Positions 35,181 to 48,900 of a stretch of 64,000 bases of DNA are shown in pieces. Positions within the stretch are counted from its first letter, which is position 1. Each line of letters begins with the position of its first letter. Below the pieces are notes generated by a model. That model was not told where the DNA came from. It did not search any database and saw only the letters and a program-made list of their open reading frames with translations. The position numbers and the translations under genes are program-made. Origin of the DNA: Nautilus pompilius (Eukaryota > Mollusca > Cephalopoda > Nautilida > Nautilidae); NCBI GenBank assembly GCA_018389105.1, contig JACATO010002138.1:1339936-1403935 (forward strand), written 5' to 3'.

Positions 35181-36898
35181 CCTGGAATTTTAAAGTTCGG
35201 TTTGGCTCTGAGAGGGGAGGAACCAGTTCGAACAGTGTGCTGGCATCGATTAACAACTTCCGCTGGAATGGGTGCCAAATGATTTAGGCCGCTACGTCTG
35301 GACACCCTTCGTATATATGCAGTGGTTCGCTGGCAGGCTGAGGAGGCATCTCGACGATATCCCTCTGCTCCGAACTGTTCCTTTACAGCCGGCATCTTGA
35401 GGATATCTGCGAGATGCTGCTGCTGCTGCCAACAAATCACGCACGACGGTCACGGAGCTTTCATCGGCACGCAACTTTATTCAAATTTCTGACTGTTTCG
35501 GATGTTACCAAGGCAACCGTCGTCTCCTCGCCACTAGGTATAATGGAGAAATGGAAATAATGAGAGAGGTTGATTGCGTCTTTCCGCCGTCCCCAACGAT
35601 CGCCCAGAGATACCCCCCCCCACACACACACACACACACACACAACAACCCTAGCGGGTTCCGCCCGACGCACTCGTAGTAACCCCGGTAATCTCCCCTC
35701 CTTGTAAGTTGAACCGCTTTGTGCCTTCTGTCTGATAGGGGGCTCCGGAAGTAACCGGACGTAACCACGACAACGAATTTTTCCACGCAGTAAAACGCCA
35801 CCCGACGGTCGGTCGGTCGGTCCCCGATTCCGGAAGTTCGGGCTTTTGTCAAACCGAACCAGAAGGGTTGCGAATATTTCCCCGAGCCGGAACCACGCTT
35901 CTGCTACTTTCGCTTTAACACCGGGCCGAATCTAAGCGTCCCTTCGCCTCTGCAAGGATTTCTCAAAACGAACCCTAGTACAAGACGGTTCCTTGCATTT
36001 ATTTACCTTTAGATAATGAATTGTCCAGCTCTACCTCCTAAGAGTTTACTAGAACTTCCCCATCCCCATCCCTCCTCCTCCTCCAGTGTTCCATTGGGAA
36101 ATTAATTTTTCGCTCAAGAAAGATTATTGCGGAAACAAAGATGTACCAAGAAACGCTTGGGAAACATTTTTTGGTAAATCTGCTTGGCGATGCAGCAGCG
36201 ACCGGTAAACCATAAAAAAGAGAGAGAGAGAGAGAGTCATAAAATCTTCCTGGTTAGCGAACTGAGAATGCTTATTTTTTTCGGTAAACAGACACATTTC
36301 CAGTCCGCTCTCGTGCGAATTATCAGTTTACTTTCTATAATACGTGAACAATGCTCTGCAATTCAGTTCCGACCCTTTATGCTCTTTTAAGCCGGTCTCC
36401 TATCCCTCAATCAATAAGATTTCTCTATTATTCTTTGGTGTTTGCTTTGAGACTGAGAAAATAAATGGCTTCCCTGATATATTTGTGGAGGGGGGGGAAA
36501 ACATCGAGATATATCAATAATGCCTGCGTACACAGGAAAGCCTATCACTCTCGAATTCATTACGGATTTTGGATTCCAACCGATTCCGAATGCACCGCGA
36601 GCGATAATTGGAACTAATTTAGAAACTGTCCACCACTTGCGACTTGTCGTCACCCGACGAGTTTCTCGGAGGCGGGTCTTGCTAACCATCAGACGCGAAA
36701 GCAAAACGAATCGAACTGGGTGGGACCGAATGGCGTCCATTAACGGAAATAATTTCCAAAAGGGGTACATAATAATTAAAATGCTATGTGGTGATGAGGC
36801 TTGGCTGAAACGCTGGTTCTTCGGTCCGCCATTGGGAAATTGCTTCTTAATGGTGTCTGCCATGAGGGCCATCGCGCACGCGTATTTGTGAGAGAGAG
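35181..36898. other. CG-rich, no gene recognised
   Basis: Contains a CA microsatellite (about 35622-35644) and short GA run near 36220. The 123-codon plus-strand frame at 36520-36891 and the 170-codon minus-strand frame over the same bases show no family I recognise. Confidence 0.45.
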
Positions 36899-36945
36899 GA
36901 AGGGAGGGAGAGAGAGATGACATCAGTACAGAGAGAGGGAGAGTT
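36899..36945. repeat. GA repeat holding a CRE-derived core
   Basis: GA repeats flank ATGACATCAGTACAG. Its reverse complement, CTGTACTGATGTCAT, differs from the core in the 39.75-39.86 kb array (CTGTACTGACGTCAT) by a single C-to-T change at the CG, the kind expected from deamination of methyl-C. Confidence 0.7.
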
Positions 36946-38660
36946 ATGAAGGTTAGTGCGCGTCTGGGACGTACAAATCTTAGCCTGCAAATAGCAAGAC
37001 GGATTTACTGAAGTAAATCCATCCCTGAAAATAGATGTCTTTTCTTTAGAGTCACAAGATTTACATGTAACTATAAGTCTATGAATAAATAAATTGATAG
37101 AAAGGTTTAGAACCCTTTTGTGTCGTGTAAAATGTGATCTGGTCGTCTCTTCCGGTCACTCGCTGCTTTTAATAACATTGAGCGTTTCTTAACCTTGACC
37201 ATCACTGGAACATTAATGAGGCGGAGGTTGGGTTGGGGGGGGTGTAAATTAGACAAACTCTCTCCATGTCGTCTACTGTTTCTTCTCTAGAATAGGAGGC
37301 CATCTTTATTAACGTACACGGAGAACCGAAACTCTGGCACCATGTTAAATACGACGATAAATTGGATGCAAGTATCACATCGTACACGTGGTCAGAATAT
37401 AATAGAAATAAGACTGGGCCGTGTGGAGGATGGACTATTACACACCCGGCTGGAGTTTGGGTTCATAGTCACGAAGATGGCGCGTCGCGGTGTCTGGCAG
37501 AGACGCGTTCCGGTTTTTCTACCTGCTGTGCTAAATACTTGGGTATGGATTTTGATTCTGGTTTAGTGATCTTCCACCAGTTCTCAGCGAAGAAATCTTT
37601 TGGCATTTACTTGGCTATTTGCTAGAAATCATTTTCAAATTTCCTACAAAATCAGATGTGCCGCTGGGTAATTTGGAAGGCGGGATATGTCTCTCTTGGG
37701 AGTGTGGACGGAGATTAAGATGAAGATGCTCGCAGTTTCGGAGCATCGTGTAATTACTACCCTCGTTCCTAACCGACCAGGGAATGTTCACGGCTTCAGC
37801 TGAACTAAAACTTTAATACGCGGCACAAAGAAACCAAAATTTTTCACGAATAGCAGCGCAATCCATCACAAACGTCTTGGATGCCGTCCTGGTGTAGAGA
37901 GGGTTAACTCAGAAATCCGTGGAGACGCGACCCGGAAGTAACCTTGCATCATCAGGGGGGGTTTCTGTTTAAAAGAATGTGCTCCAGGTGGGTTCTCGCA
38001 GTTTGTTTGCTGGAAATCGAGATGCTTTTGTTCGTGTTTTGGGAGGCAGGATGGTGGTGGAGGGAGGGGGCTGTTGCAGAATTCATTGATAACGAAAGGT
38101 ACTTCCTGGCTCTTCGACCACGTGTCGCACGCGGGTTTCCTTCTGTAACTGCGGGATCGGTTTTCCTCCGTGACCGCTGTCGAGGAATTGTACTACAATG
38201 GGACCGTAACAGGTTCCGGACAAACTCTTGAAAGTCCGTCCTGTACAGATCCCAGCCATCGCTTAGTCCAGTGGGCGTCTATCCGCCTGATGACATCTCT
38301 GAAGCAACCTGCGTCGTCGTCATCCTGCTGCCGGACCACGTATCCGCGCTCTACCGTTTTGTCGAGGACGGAGCTGTCGTACTACCCAGGTTCATCACAG
38401 TTAAGATCATCCCTCTTTTTCTCCTTCGCTTCTGATCAAAACAGTTACCAAACTCGGTCGGCCATCTTCTTCCTGAAACCGGACTTCCGCTTACGCTTCT
38501 CCGCACAACGACAACCCGACCAGTTTCCTTTACAGCGTCGGGTGGTAAATTTTCTCCGCGTTGTCTTTCTCTTAGGGTTCTACGTGCCTGTTTGGAATAC
38601 TTGAGCGTTTAACATGTTGTAAAATGTAAAATTGTGCACGCTTGATGAATCTAACAACGT
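36946..38660. other. no gene recognised
   Basis: CG-rich stretch with several overlapping frames (37342-37625, 37944-38604) that lack recognisable domains. CCGGAAGTAACC occurs at 37932-37943. Confidence 0.45.
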
Positions 38661-39388
38661 TAATCTCTCTCTCTCCATCTTCTCTCTCTCTCTCCATCTT
38701 CTCTCTCTCTCCATCTTCTCTCTCTCCATCTTCTCTCTCCATCTTCTCTCTTTCTCTCTCTCCATCTTCTCTCTCCATCTTCTCTCTTTCTCTCTCTCCA
38801 TCTTCTCTCTCCATCTTCTCTCTTTCTCTCTCTCCATCTTCTCTCTTTCTCTCTCTCCATCTTCTCTATTTCTCTCTCTCCATCTTCTCTCTTTCTCTCT
38901 CTCTCCATCTTCTCTCTCTCTCTCTCTCCATCTTCTCTCTTTCTCTCTCTCCATCTTCTCTCTTTCTCTCTCTCCATCTTCTCTCTTTCTCTCTCTCCTC
39001 TTCTCTCTCTCTCCATCTTCTCTCTCTCTCCATCTTCTCTCTCTCTCCATCTTCTCTCTTTCTCCATCTTCTCTCTTTCTCTCTCTCCATCTTCTCTCTT
39101 TCTCTCTCTCCATCTTCTCTCTCTCTCCATCTTCTCTCTTTCTCTCTCTCCATCTTCTCTCTCTCTCCATCTTCTCTCTCTCTCTCCATCTTCCTCTCTC
39201 TCCATCTTCTCTCTTTCTCTCTCTCCATCTTCTCTCTCTCTCCATCTTCTCTCTTTCTCTCTCTCCATCTTCTCTCTCTCTCCATCTCTCTCTTTCTCTC
39301 TCTCCATCTTCTCTCTCTCTCCATCTTCTCTCTTTCTCTCTCTCCATCTCTCTCTTTCTCTCTCTCCATCTTCTTTCTTTCTCTCTCT
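38661..39388. repeat. 728-bp polypyrimidine minisatellite (CT with CCATCTT)
   Basis: Nearly pure pyrimidine on the plus strand. CT runs are broken at roughly 17-30 base intervals by CCATCTT, with TTT interruptions between. It accounts for the 302-, 257-, 251-, 215- and 167-residue Arg/Glu/Lys or Ser/Leu/Phe frames read in both directions, which I regard as artefacts. A long mirror-like purine/pyrimidine tract can form triplex DNA. Confidence 0.95.
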
Positions 39389-39745
39389 GTACGCTAAAAA
39401 TGTAATACCGACAGCAAATCATCTTCAGCTTAGAGAAATAATTACTGATAAGAAGGGTATCACATTGTGAAACATCCGGTAACGCCATTACATTTTATTG
39501 CCGCTTAGATTTAACGGTGAAGTTTTGTTTTCCCACGAATGCGAAATTCCAATTGTTAGTATTACAAGCCCATCTCCAGAAAGTTCTTCATTTGATGGTG
39601 GCTGGCGCCCTCACAGCTATTATATCAGAGACAAACAAAATTACTATCATTAACCGTCTGCGTTTGGTTTTGGTTTTGGTTTGCGCTTCTTGCTGTCAGC
39701 AGTAATATCAGACTGCGTCTCCAACCTCAGGAAATACATTAATTT
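39389..39745. other. no gene seen
   Basis: Short spacer between two CT-rich arrays. The 62-codon frame at 39517 is not recognisable. Confidence 0.45.
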
Positions 39746-39886
39746 CTGTACTGACGGCATCTCTCTCTCTCTCCCTCCCTCTCTCTCTCTCTGTACTGAC
39801 GTCATCCTCTCTCTCTCTCTCTCCCTCCCTCTCTCTCTCTCTCTGTACTGACGTCATCCTCTCTCTCTCTCTCTGTGTGTGTCCTT
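39746..39886. repeat. CT array with three CRE-like cores
   Basis: CTGTACTGACGTCAT occurs at 39791-39805 and 39843-39857, and with one change (GACGGCAT) at 39746-39760, each followed by CT/CCCT repeats. Two perfect TGACGTCA octamers lie at 39797 and 39849. Confidence 0.9.
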
Positions 39887-42039
39887 TTCTGTTAAGAAAA
39901 CCTGGCGCGACATCATAGCAAAGTTAATGAGCCTATTTATTCCCTAACCACTTAACTAGTTAATATTTGCATCTCGTGGAGGGGTTTATGGCAAGCGGAA
40001 GAAGCCGATCAATTCCAGTCACTTCATAATCGCGTGCGAGTCGCGCGGTGAAGTCGGAAGTGCTCGCTAACTGAAATCTCAAGCAGATTTTAAAAATAAA
40101 AATTAAAAAAAAAACCAGGTACGAACAAAATTACGATTTTCTGTTCGGGGAGGGAATCAGTCTTCAGTATATAATAAAAACCGAAATGGTTTGCTACAGG
40201 AGTCTGAAGAAACCGGGTAACACGGACAGCCCTGCTACAGAGAGAAGTCGTCAAGTTCCATCAGAGTCTTCCTTGGGTCTCATCACCTGTGTAGGACGGC
40301 GGGTTGGTCGTTATTTCCCCTGATACAACCAGTTCGTCAGCCGAAAGAACCATACATCTTTTTCTTAACAATAAAGTCTCTCTTATCCGAATATTGATCG
40401 TCCGGATCTGGTGACATTCAGCTGCTCCATGACTGATTATATCCGTGTGTCTACCGTGGAGTAGTTATTATATATGGTCTATTTACAGAAGCTACATTTC
40501 GCCCTGGACTGTGGGATAAGCTAAGTTTCTGGTAATAGCGTGAGGCGGCTGCAGCCCATCGGTGATGAGGGAATGAAGCTTTCAGAGAGAAAAGGACTGT
40601 CAAAGATCAGACCCCACGCAACCGCTATTTCCGTTAAGCACCCTGACGTAACTGCGCGGTAAACGGATTTCTTTTGATTTTTCTTGTTTTCATCGAAGTT
40701 CGATAGCGAAAACTGCTTCTTGGAGATCAGAGGCGGATCCATAGCGATCAGCTTCCCGAGCTAATTTCCACTGGGTGGATAAAAACCCGCTTGTAATAAG
40801 AGAGGACCGAACCAAAGGGGGCTGCCTGACCGATCTTCCCGGTAATAGGTGTGTGTGTGTGCGTGTGTGTGTTCCATGAGCGGGGCTTTGATGTAGACTA
40901 GACTTAGTCATCCCCGACCTCTTTGGTTCAGATGGTTCAGGCTGCGTGTTTAGGCACACACCCCCTCAACAAATTTCAATATGCATTGTAAAGCGCAATT
41001 ACCATTATTAGCTTCCGGGATCTGTATCACATTTCTGGCCACCCTCCCTTTTGGGGCGTTTTCACGTGCTTCAGTAGGAGGTTCGCCATTTCCCCTCTAA
41101 ACCGGGGTCATTTACATAAGGGGTCCTATAACTAATGGAGGGGTCTGAAGAAATAAATAGGGATGCTTGCGCAAGGTTTGAACTTAATAAACAGCGTCAA
41201 GATTTTCTTTCAGTCAGAATTTCTAACGCGATTTTTACCTGGCTGGATGGTGGTGACGTCACATCAGAACAGGTGCGAGTCCAAGGGTCCATCTCCGAGA
41301 GTGAGGCCGTACCCGCGCCTTGGTAACTGGTTTGACGGACACCACCACCCCGTACCAAATCATAATTATAGCCCTTAGGTGACTGAAACCGCTGTCCAGA
41401 ACACGGACGGGTCTGCTGGCGGTGATGAGGGGACCAAACTGGGTTTCTGAGATGATCAGACAATCAAAATGGTCTGTAGGGAGCAGCGCGAGAAGGATAA
41501 ATACTCTGCGGGAGCAAGTGGACTCACGTTAGCGATATCGATTTCTTCTACAGCTGAATAATGTATACTATTAATTTATTATGACTGAAAACGGCTCGAC
41601 TCGTCAAAGTTTCGAGTAGATTAGAAATTAGAACTGCAGTGAGAAGCTGTTGGTGCTCAGTTGTTGTTTTACTACCTGTGGCTCGGACCAGGGTATCTAG
41701 ATAGTGTCCTCGGGGAGGGGTCAGGGGTCAGGGTTACCTTCGTGTCTAACGAGCAGTCAGCTGATGCCGTAAATAGGCTTTTAAAATAACTATGAAGTTT
41801 AGGTGGAAGGAAGGAACTGTTCCGTCTAATTGTGCTAGATTGTCTGTTTCTTTTACGAGGGAAATCAGCCAGAAAAAAACAATTGGCAGTCTGTTTTATT
41901 TAGGGCGTTAATTTGGGGTCCATGTATTGCATGCTTGTGAAGGTGCGTGTAGATGGGTTATGTATGTATCGTTTTGTGGCGAGTGCTTTGGCATAAATTA
42001 AGCAGAATCTACCTGTTTAGAAATCATAAAGCGGATATT
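39887..42039. other. no gene recognised
   Basis: Contains a GT run (about 40850-40871) and one isolated CRE at 41254. The short frames on both strands are unsupported. Confidence 0.45.
41253..41262. promoter_or_regulatory. isolated palindromic CRE
   Basis: GTGACGTCAC, a 10-base palindrome around the CRE octamer, outside any array. One of only two such sites outside the arrays that I noticed. Confidence 0.4.
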
Positions 42040-42970
42040 TGCTTCAGGGTTCTGAGAGGGGACAGGATGGAAAAGTCTTCCGTGCCATTTTGCTTCACAA
42101 GTTCAAACTAGGCCGCAGAGGGAGTGGGGAAACTCGTAACATTGAGCAACACAGCAAACGAGCACCCAGTACAAAGACGGTTTGCAGAGTTTCGATCGGG
42201 AGATGTAAGCCTCGAAGATGAGGAACGTAGCGGACGTCCTTCCAGCTGTGATGACGACCACCTGAAAGCCTCAGTTGAAGCCGATCCAAGAAAAACGGCG
42301 CGGGGAATTGCTGGGGAACTTGACGTGAACATTGTAACTGTCTTCCGGCATCTTGACGCAATAGGCCAGGTGAAAAGGCTTGACAAGTGGATGCCTCACG
42401 AGTTGAATGAACAACGAAATCGTTGATTGGAGATCTGCTCTTCACTTGTCATCAGAAACAAAAACAACCCATTTCTTCACCGAATCATTACATGTGACGA
42501 AAAATGGGTCCTTTACGACAACCGCAAACGATCAGCACAGTCATTGGCTCGACAGAGACAAGGTGCCTAACCACATCCCAAAACCCAGCCCCCCCCCCCC
42601 ACCCCATGGTCACTGTCTGGTGGACAGCAACTGGTGTCATCCACTATAACTTCTTGCAACCTGGCGAAACCATCACAGCTGAAAGGTCCTGTCCTGAATT
42701 AACCGTCCCAACGCCAGCCGGCATTGGTGAATCAGAGAGAGGGGTCCAATCCTGCTCGTCCTCACGTTGTAAAAGCGACTCTTTTCAGAACCTGAACAGG
42801 CCAGGGAGGGGTACCAAGTTCTCCCCCCCCCTCACCCAGCCTATTCACCAGACATTTCTCCCACAGACCACCACCTTTTCAAACAGCTTCCTCCCTACGA
42901 AATCCTCCTCCCACCCAAGCAGCAAATGAACCCGCCTTCCAACGGTTTACAGACTCCAGAAATCCAGGGG
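42040..42970 (+). pseudogene. mariner-family (DD34D) transposase relic
   Basis: Ordered mariner blocks appear on the plus strand across frame changes. ILLHKFKLGRRGSGETRNIE is the first helix-turn-helix; then VQRRFAEFRSGDVSLEDEER with SGRPSS; RKTARGIAGELDV with VFRHLDAIG is the second helix-turn-helix; ITCDEKWVLYDN holds the first catalytic Asp. WWTATGVIHYNFL follows, then SPDISPTDHHLF holds the third Asp of a DD34D mariner. A TGA at 42424-42426, a frameshift near 42160 and C-run damage near 42590 inactivate it. The layout resembles the mariner lineage from which SETMAR was domesticated, but there is no SET domain here and no sign of domestication. I did not identify its terminal repeats. Confidence 0.85.
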
Positions 42971-45900
42971 TTTTTTTGTTGTTTTTTTTTCAAAATGGTA
43001 TAGATGCGCTCGTGACTCGTCGGCAGGAGTGTACCGATTGTGATGGAACCCACTCTGATTAGCTATCATCAACGATATGGAGCCTCTCGTTGCTGCGGTG
43101 GAATAGCCGACGCTGGACGGAGTGCCCAGGTCCTCCCCGGTCCCAATCCACACACACACACACGCACCTGACAATAAAAGGGCTGGTCCCCAGGCGGTGT
43201 GGAAGGGTTAAGGGAGTTGTAAACGGTGATCCAAGACTGTCGGGTTTGGGACGGTACGTGGCGATAAGCGATTGGAGGCTGTTGCCGCTCCCAGCTCCGC
43301 GGAGCGCTACTACGCGGTAAATCGGCTGGGAGTCCAGCCCTGTCCTGTCGGCCTCTTCCCGATGAGGCTCCCGCGGTAGACCGTTGGCGTGTCGGCTTAG
43401 TGTGTGTGTGTGTGTGTGTACAAACGGCGGTCTTCTCGCAGACGGGAGTTTAAAAGCCCTGTCTATCGCAGGGTAACCGTATCTTCGGAAACAGCCATCG
43501 AGTCCGCTACCCTCAGCGCTCCCTAGTGAGCCACGACCGCAATTCTACAAGTACCGGTAACTCTCCATCTTGGCGTTTTGCGGTCTTCCTTTGAGAAGCA
43601 AATCCGTTTTACACGTATCGTCTGTACGTTCTTCGCGCAGAATGACACGGCTGTTCTCGACGACAAAGCACAGAGCATAAAAGAAAACAGACGATTTTCA
43701 CCCGGTCTCCTCCTCTTATTCCATCGCACAACCATTCGAATTCTCTGTGGCTGGACAGCGAAACTGGGCCATCCGGTACTTGGCGGCGGTAAGCTCCGGG
43801 AGATGATGAATCGAGCTCTACCCAGGCAAAAATTCATTTCCATCTATTTACTCGTGAGAATATAAACTTATCTTTTACACAGAAATGCCACCACCCCTTT
43901 AATATAAACTAATTCTATCTTATGAAAAGTTTATCTCTAGTTCTTGAGCGCCTATGACGGGAGAGGAATGGATACGTTCTGAAGAGATCAGGAAACCTAT
44001 TAATAACAAAGAACAAATGCTTCTTTTAACTTCCGGAATGGGCTTCAGTCTCGTGATCGTGATGGTACAATACTGGTCGGACCCGTCTTTAATTTAAAGT
44101 GATAATAAATATGAGTCGCTAACTGACAATATATCAGCAAAGTCAATTAATCTTATACTTAAAGCTCAAAGCCACCATGTTTGTATTTAAAAAGATGAGA
44201 AGGGCAAAGGTAGTGAATAAATGAATACTAACTGAACCGGCTACAGAGTTTGGTGTCGATACCAGTCTCTCTGGGAGCTTCGTCCTGTTTTTTTATCGGG
44301 AGCCAATCAAATCACGCGATGCTTAGGCGTAACCTCAAGTAGTTTTTCATTAAAAGTCCCACAACTAAGAGAGATTCTTGGTTGAAACAGCATCTCGACG
44401 GCGAAGCGGAGCTTCGAGAAGATGATGTCCTTTTGGGTTCTGTATTCGTCCACTGACGACGCAGAGGGGAACTTTTTTTTAAATTCGGTTGGTCGACGCC
44501 GAACCACAGCGCGCGCGTTGGCAGAGATCTCTCACTGAACGCCGGACTGGGGAGAGATCACGGGTTGTGGGGTCCAGCAGGGAAACGCCGACATTAAACT
44601 TGTGCAGTGCCAGGATTTTCGATGGTCTAGTGAATCTCTCGATCCCGCTCTTCCCCAGCTTCGTCGATCTTCAGATCTAAGGATTTGGCTTCTAGGGACT
44701 ATTTTGTGCCACCGAGAAAAAATCGAACGGCACAAGGCTCTCGTGTCGATCATCCTTCATCCCCCTCCGTCCGCCAACAATCAGACGACACTCCAGTACA
44801 CGCGACGGAACCTGTCAGTCATGCATAAGCCCAGCCGGCGCGGTCAGTTGCCATATTGCCTGACACAGAACAACATTTCCGGTCGTTTCATCTTTTACTG
44901 GTCTTTAACAAAGCAGAAAGTACTTAAAACCTCCAAACATCATTATTTGACGTACATAATTCAATCCTCCTCTACCAGCCGGGCGCGTGGGTTTCCTCCC
45001 ACACCCATCAACGAACAGCTCTAGCAAGAACTTGTCTTGCACACCGGGCCTTTGTTGAAGAGGCGAACGGAAGCCAACAGGAAACTGTTCATCTCCTAGG
45101 CGCGGCTCTGAACCTCTCACGCTGCCCACGGGAGAATAACCAACAATGGATTCTTTAGTTTACACTACGTATCAGAACAGTGTAGTAGATTACTAATTAC
45201 CGCCGTTGAGGGGGTGCGGGGCCGAAGTTCTACTGGGGGTGGGGGTGAATATTTGTCACATACCTGGCAACCCTTGTGCCGACACGGCGCATGCGTCGAC
45301 CCTGTCATCCATCGCTCTCCTCCTCTTCAAAATGGCCGGGTCACAGCCCCAAACTTGAAACGTTTTTCTACAGCGTTCGCAGGAAGTGGACTCGACATGG
45401 CCAGAACGACGCCACGGTGAAGGGGTTAACCGGGCTTCCGTTACCCTTGTGTGACTCGCCGGGATCTGCTATATCGAGGCTGCCGCGCGCGCCCTGTTAC
45501 GCCGCGTGTTCGCAACTGTTTGACAAGAGAGGACAACGCGGGGCCAGCAGTTTTAGCGCGGACGAAAGAGGATGAATGTGGGTGAGGTCTCCAACGAGGC
45601 GATGGTAAAGCACACGGGTGGCTCGTGTCCGAAACGACGATGTATCAAAGATCAAAGATGGTTTCTCACCTCTCCTCGAGAGGCTTCCGGTCGACACGTG
45701 ACGTGTGCACGAGCGGAAACCGGGCTGTACACGTCTGGATGAAGTCAAGGGGCCTGAAGTTCGCTGCTCTACCAGGTCGTAAAATAATAAAGCCATAACA
45801 AATTGTACAAATCAAACACAAAAGGGGATTATTAAGAGACCCTTAATATATATATTCTAGACTGAAAATTAAAGGGAATCGATGAAATGAAATTTGACAT

Positions 45901-48900
45901 TTACGTTTTTCTTTATTGCAGGTTTTAAAATATTTAAACATTCGACATTCATTTGTTGTCTGAAATGTTTCTCCTAAAATAACGTATATTAGATTCTAAT
46001 GCATTTTGGATACGCAAATCTATCTAAAACGTTAGAGAGGTTAGTTTTTAGGTGACCGTAGAATCCATATTAACCGCTTCATCGTCTCCTTATTACTGAC
46101 AGCGCCATAAAAATCAAAATGTCTTCCTTTCTGTTTTTTGACTCTGCAGCGACGGACGACTCCGGGCTTCCGACTTCTAACCCGCGCCGTCTTTTGAGGA
46201 TCACCTCTTGTTGCTTTTCTTTCTCGTTACCGCCCGGTCCGTCCGTCTTTGTTTGTTCGCCCTAAAAAGAAAACCCGATTTATCACCATAGACGTTTGGT
46301 GGATACTTTCGTCCAGTTCTTGCCGAGCACCGGCCAAACGATGGGGCCCGGTCTGACAACTGGCCGACCCCGGCGCTGGGTATCGATCTTTCCCATCCAC
46401 TCAATATCCGCTATGCCGCGGTGATCTTGTTCTTGTTGTAAGCAAACGTGTTGCAGATAATATCCGACTGTCCCCCCCCCCACACACACAGAGACAGGGG
46501 CTGTGATTTATTTGTGTAATCTACATATCATGTACGCTCAGTAACGGCGCATATTCCGCTCTCAAAGATCCCCTCACATCTGTTAACTGATTCTATCTGG
46601 AAAGGACGATTTATGCGTTTAAAAATTAAATCGAAAATTCTAAACTGCTTTTTTTTTCGTTTTTTAACACCCTCCCTCCACGACTGCCGACAACTGGAGA
46701 TGCTAGCAGTTCGACAAATGTCCACTAACTGCGGGGCGATCCGGTAACGGTACTCCCGGGTTCGAGTCACGTGTCTATCAGGCGACGACCGGAAGTGACC
46801 TCATTCGCGTCATTTCTCCGTTAATGCGGCCTTAGTAGAAGGGATGGCGGCCTAAAGCTGGATGGAGCGGGCGTTCTCGCCACCAAGTCGCCACGTACAT
46901 TCGCCCGAGAGAACCCCCTATTTCCCGTATCTTAGCTAAACTGGTCAGGTTAAGACTTTCGAAGCGGGCTGACTCTCTGTGTAAACCCGGTGTGATGATT
47001 ACCGGTAATAACAGCTTCCCCGGTCTGGACAATGGAGGCCAGCCGGCGTCATGGCGAATTTTGCATTCCACCTCGGACGGTTTTCTTTCGGCCCGACCTC
47101 GACTGTAAAGCACCTCGGCGGTAATCTATCCCGATCCCGCAAGACGGCGCTAAAACCCATCGTCTCCGTCAAGCGGAAGTGAAGCTATTAGCCGCCTTCT
47201 CCCAAAAAGGGTAGGAATAACCTCACGAAAGCATCTCTTCGAGTCTCCACCCGGCGTGGGAACATCAATGGCATTGGTCCCACCTACGAGTTTAGCTGCC
47301 ATCTTAACCGTGGCGTTTAGGAGACGTTAAAATTACAGTTCTTTTACCGCCGACTACAAAGTTGTCGCAACCAATCTAACTTGACCAGAACCGCTAGAAC
47401 AACACGACCGGTTACATCTGCGACTGTCGTTATCAGCTTCAGTTCCGCGAGGTCGGTGAATGAACTCGCGGTAGTTTTGATAATTGACTGGAATTTTATT
47501 TTTCAACCCGATTTGCTGTTTCCTTGTGCGAATGCTACGGCTAATTACTTGTACGATTTTGGGCAGCGTGTTGGCCCATTCTAAATGGGAAAATGGCTAC
47601 GGCAGCACTACCCACAATTCCCTTTCTTCAGGGGGCGGGTCAAGAACGAGGTTAGTGTTGCAAGATGTTTTTGAAACTTTTTTTTCTTTTAAATATTATT
47701 ATCGTTGTTGTTGTGGTTGTATCGTTGTAGCCAGATCAGTCCCACGTTCAGTTTTCGTAGCTATTTATTAGCATAACAGGAAAGTCTCAAACTGTATCTA
47801 TAAAGCAACCAACCCTAATGCAGACAAACTAGAAGACAGAAACCTTGGCGACTGTCTCTGGTCGCTGCAGAACAATTAAGACGGTTCTTTTTTTCCTTCC
47901 AGGAAAGGGAAAAGGCCGACAAAAAAAGATGAAAGAAAACGATTCGGTTTCGCGCAAATCAATAAATCGATAATTGACGGAGGTTTGGATTGCAGCAGCT
48001 CAATCAAAGCGTGTTGACATTCGGAAGTTTGTCATTAGTTTGCGATAATTAACACCTTAATCGATGAGCCAGTCGACCGCCACAGCAGTCGTGTCTAACT
48101 AATCCCTCACACTTTCTCCATGGAAACTGCCGCTTCCGTCTGGAGATCGTCTCCAGATAATTTGCAAAGGCGAGAAAAGGTTTACCAGAATAGATCGGTT
48201 TCTTATCGTGATTAATTGAAAACCGAAGGCATTTAAAGTTGAGTTTTCTACAGGTTCTTTGGTCAAAATCGTGAAGATGCCACTAGAACCATATCGTCCT
48301 GTTTGCCAAACAAGCTTTTCTATAAGTCTACTTTCTCTTATCGGAATCCGCTTCGCTGGCATCACAAAAGATAATTCGCTGGACGCTTTTTCCAGCGAAT
48401 ATCAGAAATGTTTTGTCAACTCGACAAACAGAACAGATTTTGCACTCCAGCTAACCTCGGCCAGAGAAAGGTGTAGCCAGGCGGCTTCACAAGTCGGAAG
48501 CGTGAAGATTCAGTCACTGATACGTGTTACAGCGCCTATCGTGCCGTGGAGAGTGTCCCGCCCCTCTCACCATTATCTGTTACCGCTTGCTTATCTGGTC
48601 GATCTGTTTACTTTGGACACTCCGCCGCTTCCTTAACTCGGAAATGATACCCGACGTCGCGTGACTCTCGGATCTAGTCTCGCCTGGTGGCGGCGCTGCT
48701 TCGGAGAGACGACCGACCAATCCCGTCTCACCGGAACAGCTAACGGATACGTGCCGTTAGTTTTCTCACGTGTTAACCCGTGCTGTCGCGCGGACTCCTT
48801 GCCGTTTGATCTCGCCATCCCGGCGCCCATCACCTAGCAGTTGACTAAGCAGTGATTATGGCCTAGAGTCGGTAGGTGGCGGGTCACGAGTTACACGTAA

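Noticed and set aside
38572..39488. Open frames of up to 302 codons on the minus strand and 257/251 on the plus strand
   Set aside because: They are translations of a CT/GA minisatellite; every frame is open because the repeat lacks stops, and the products are only Arg/Glu/Lys or Ser/Leu/Phe.
46740..46775. tRNA gene suggested by GGGTTCGAGTC
   Set aside because: Only a B-box-like piece; no acceptor, anticodon or D-arm pairing could be made, and the A box would be too close.
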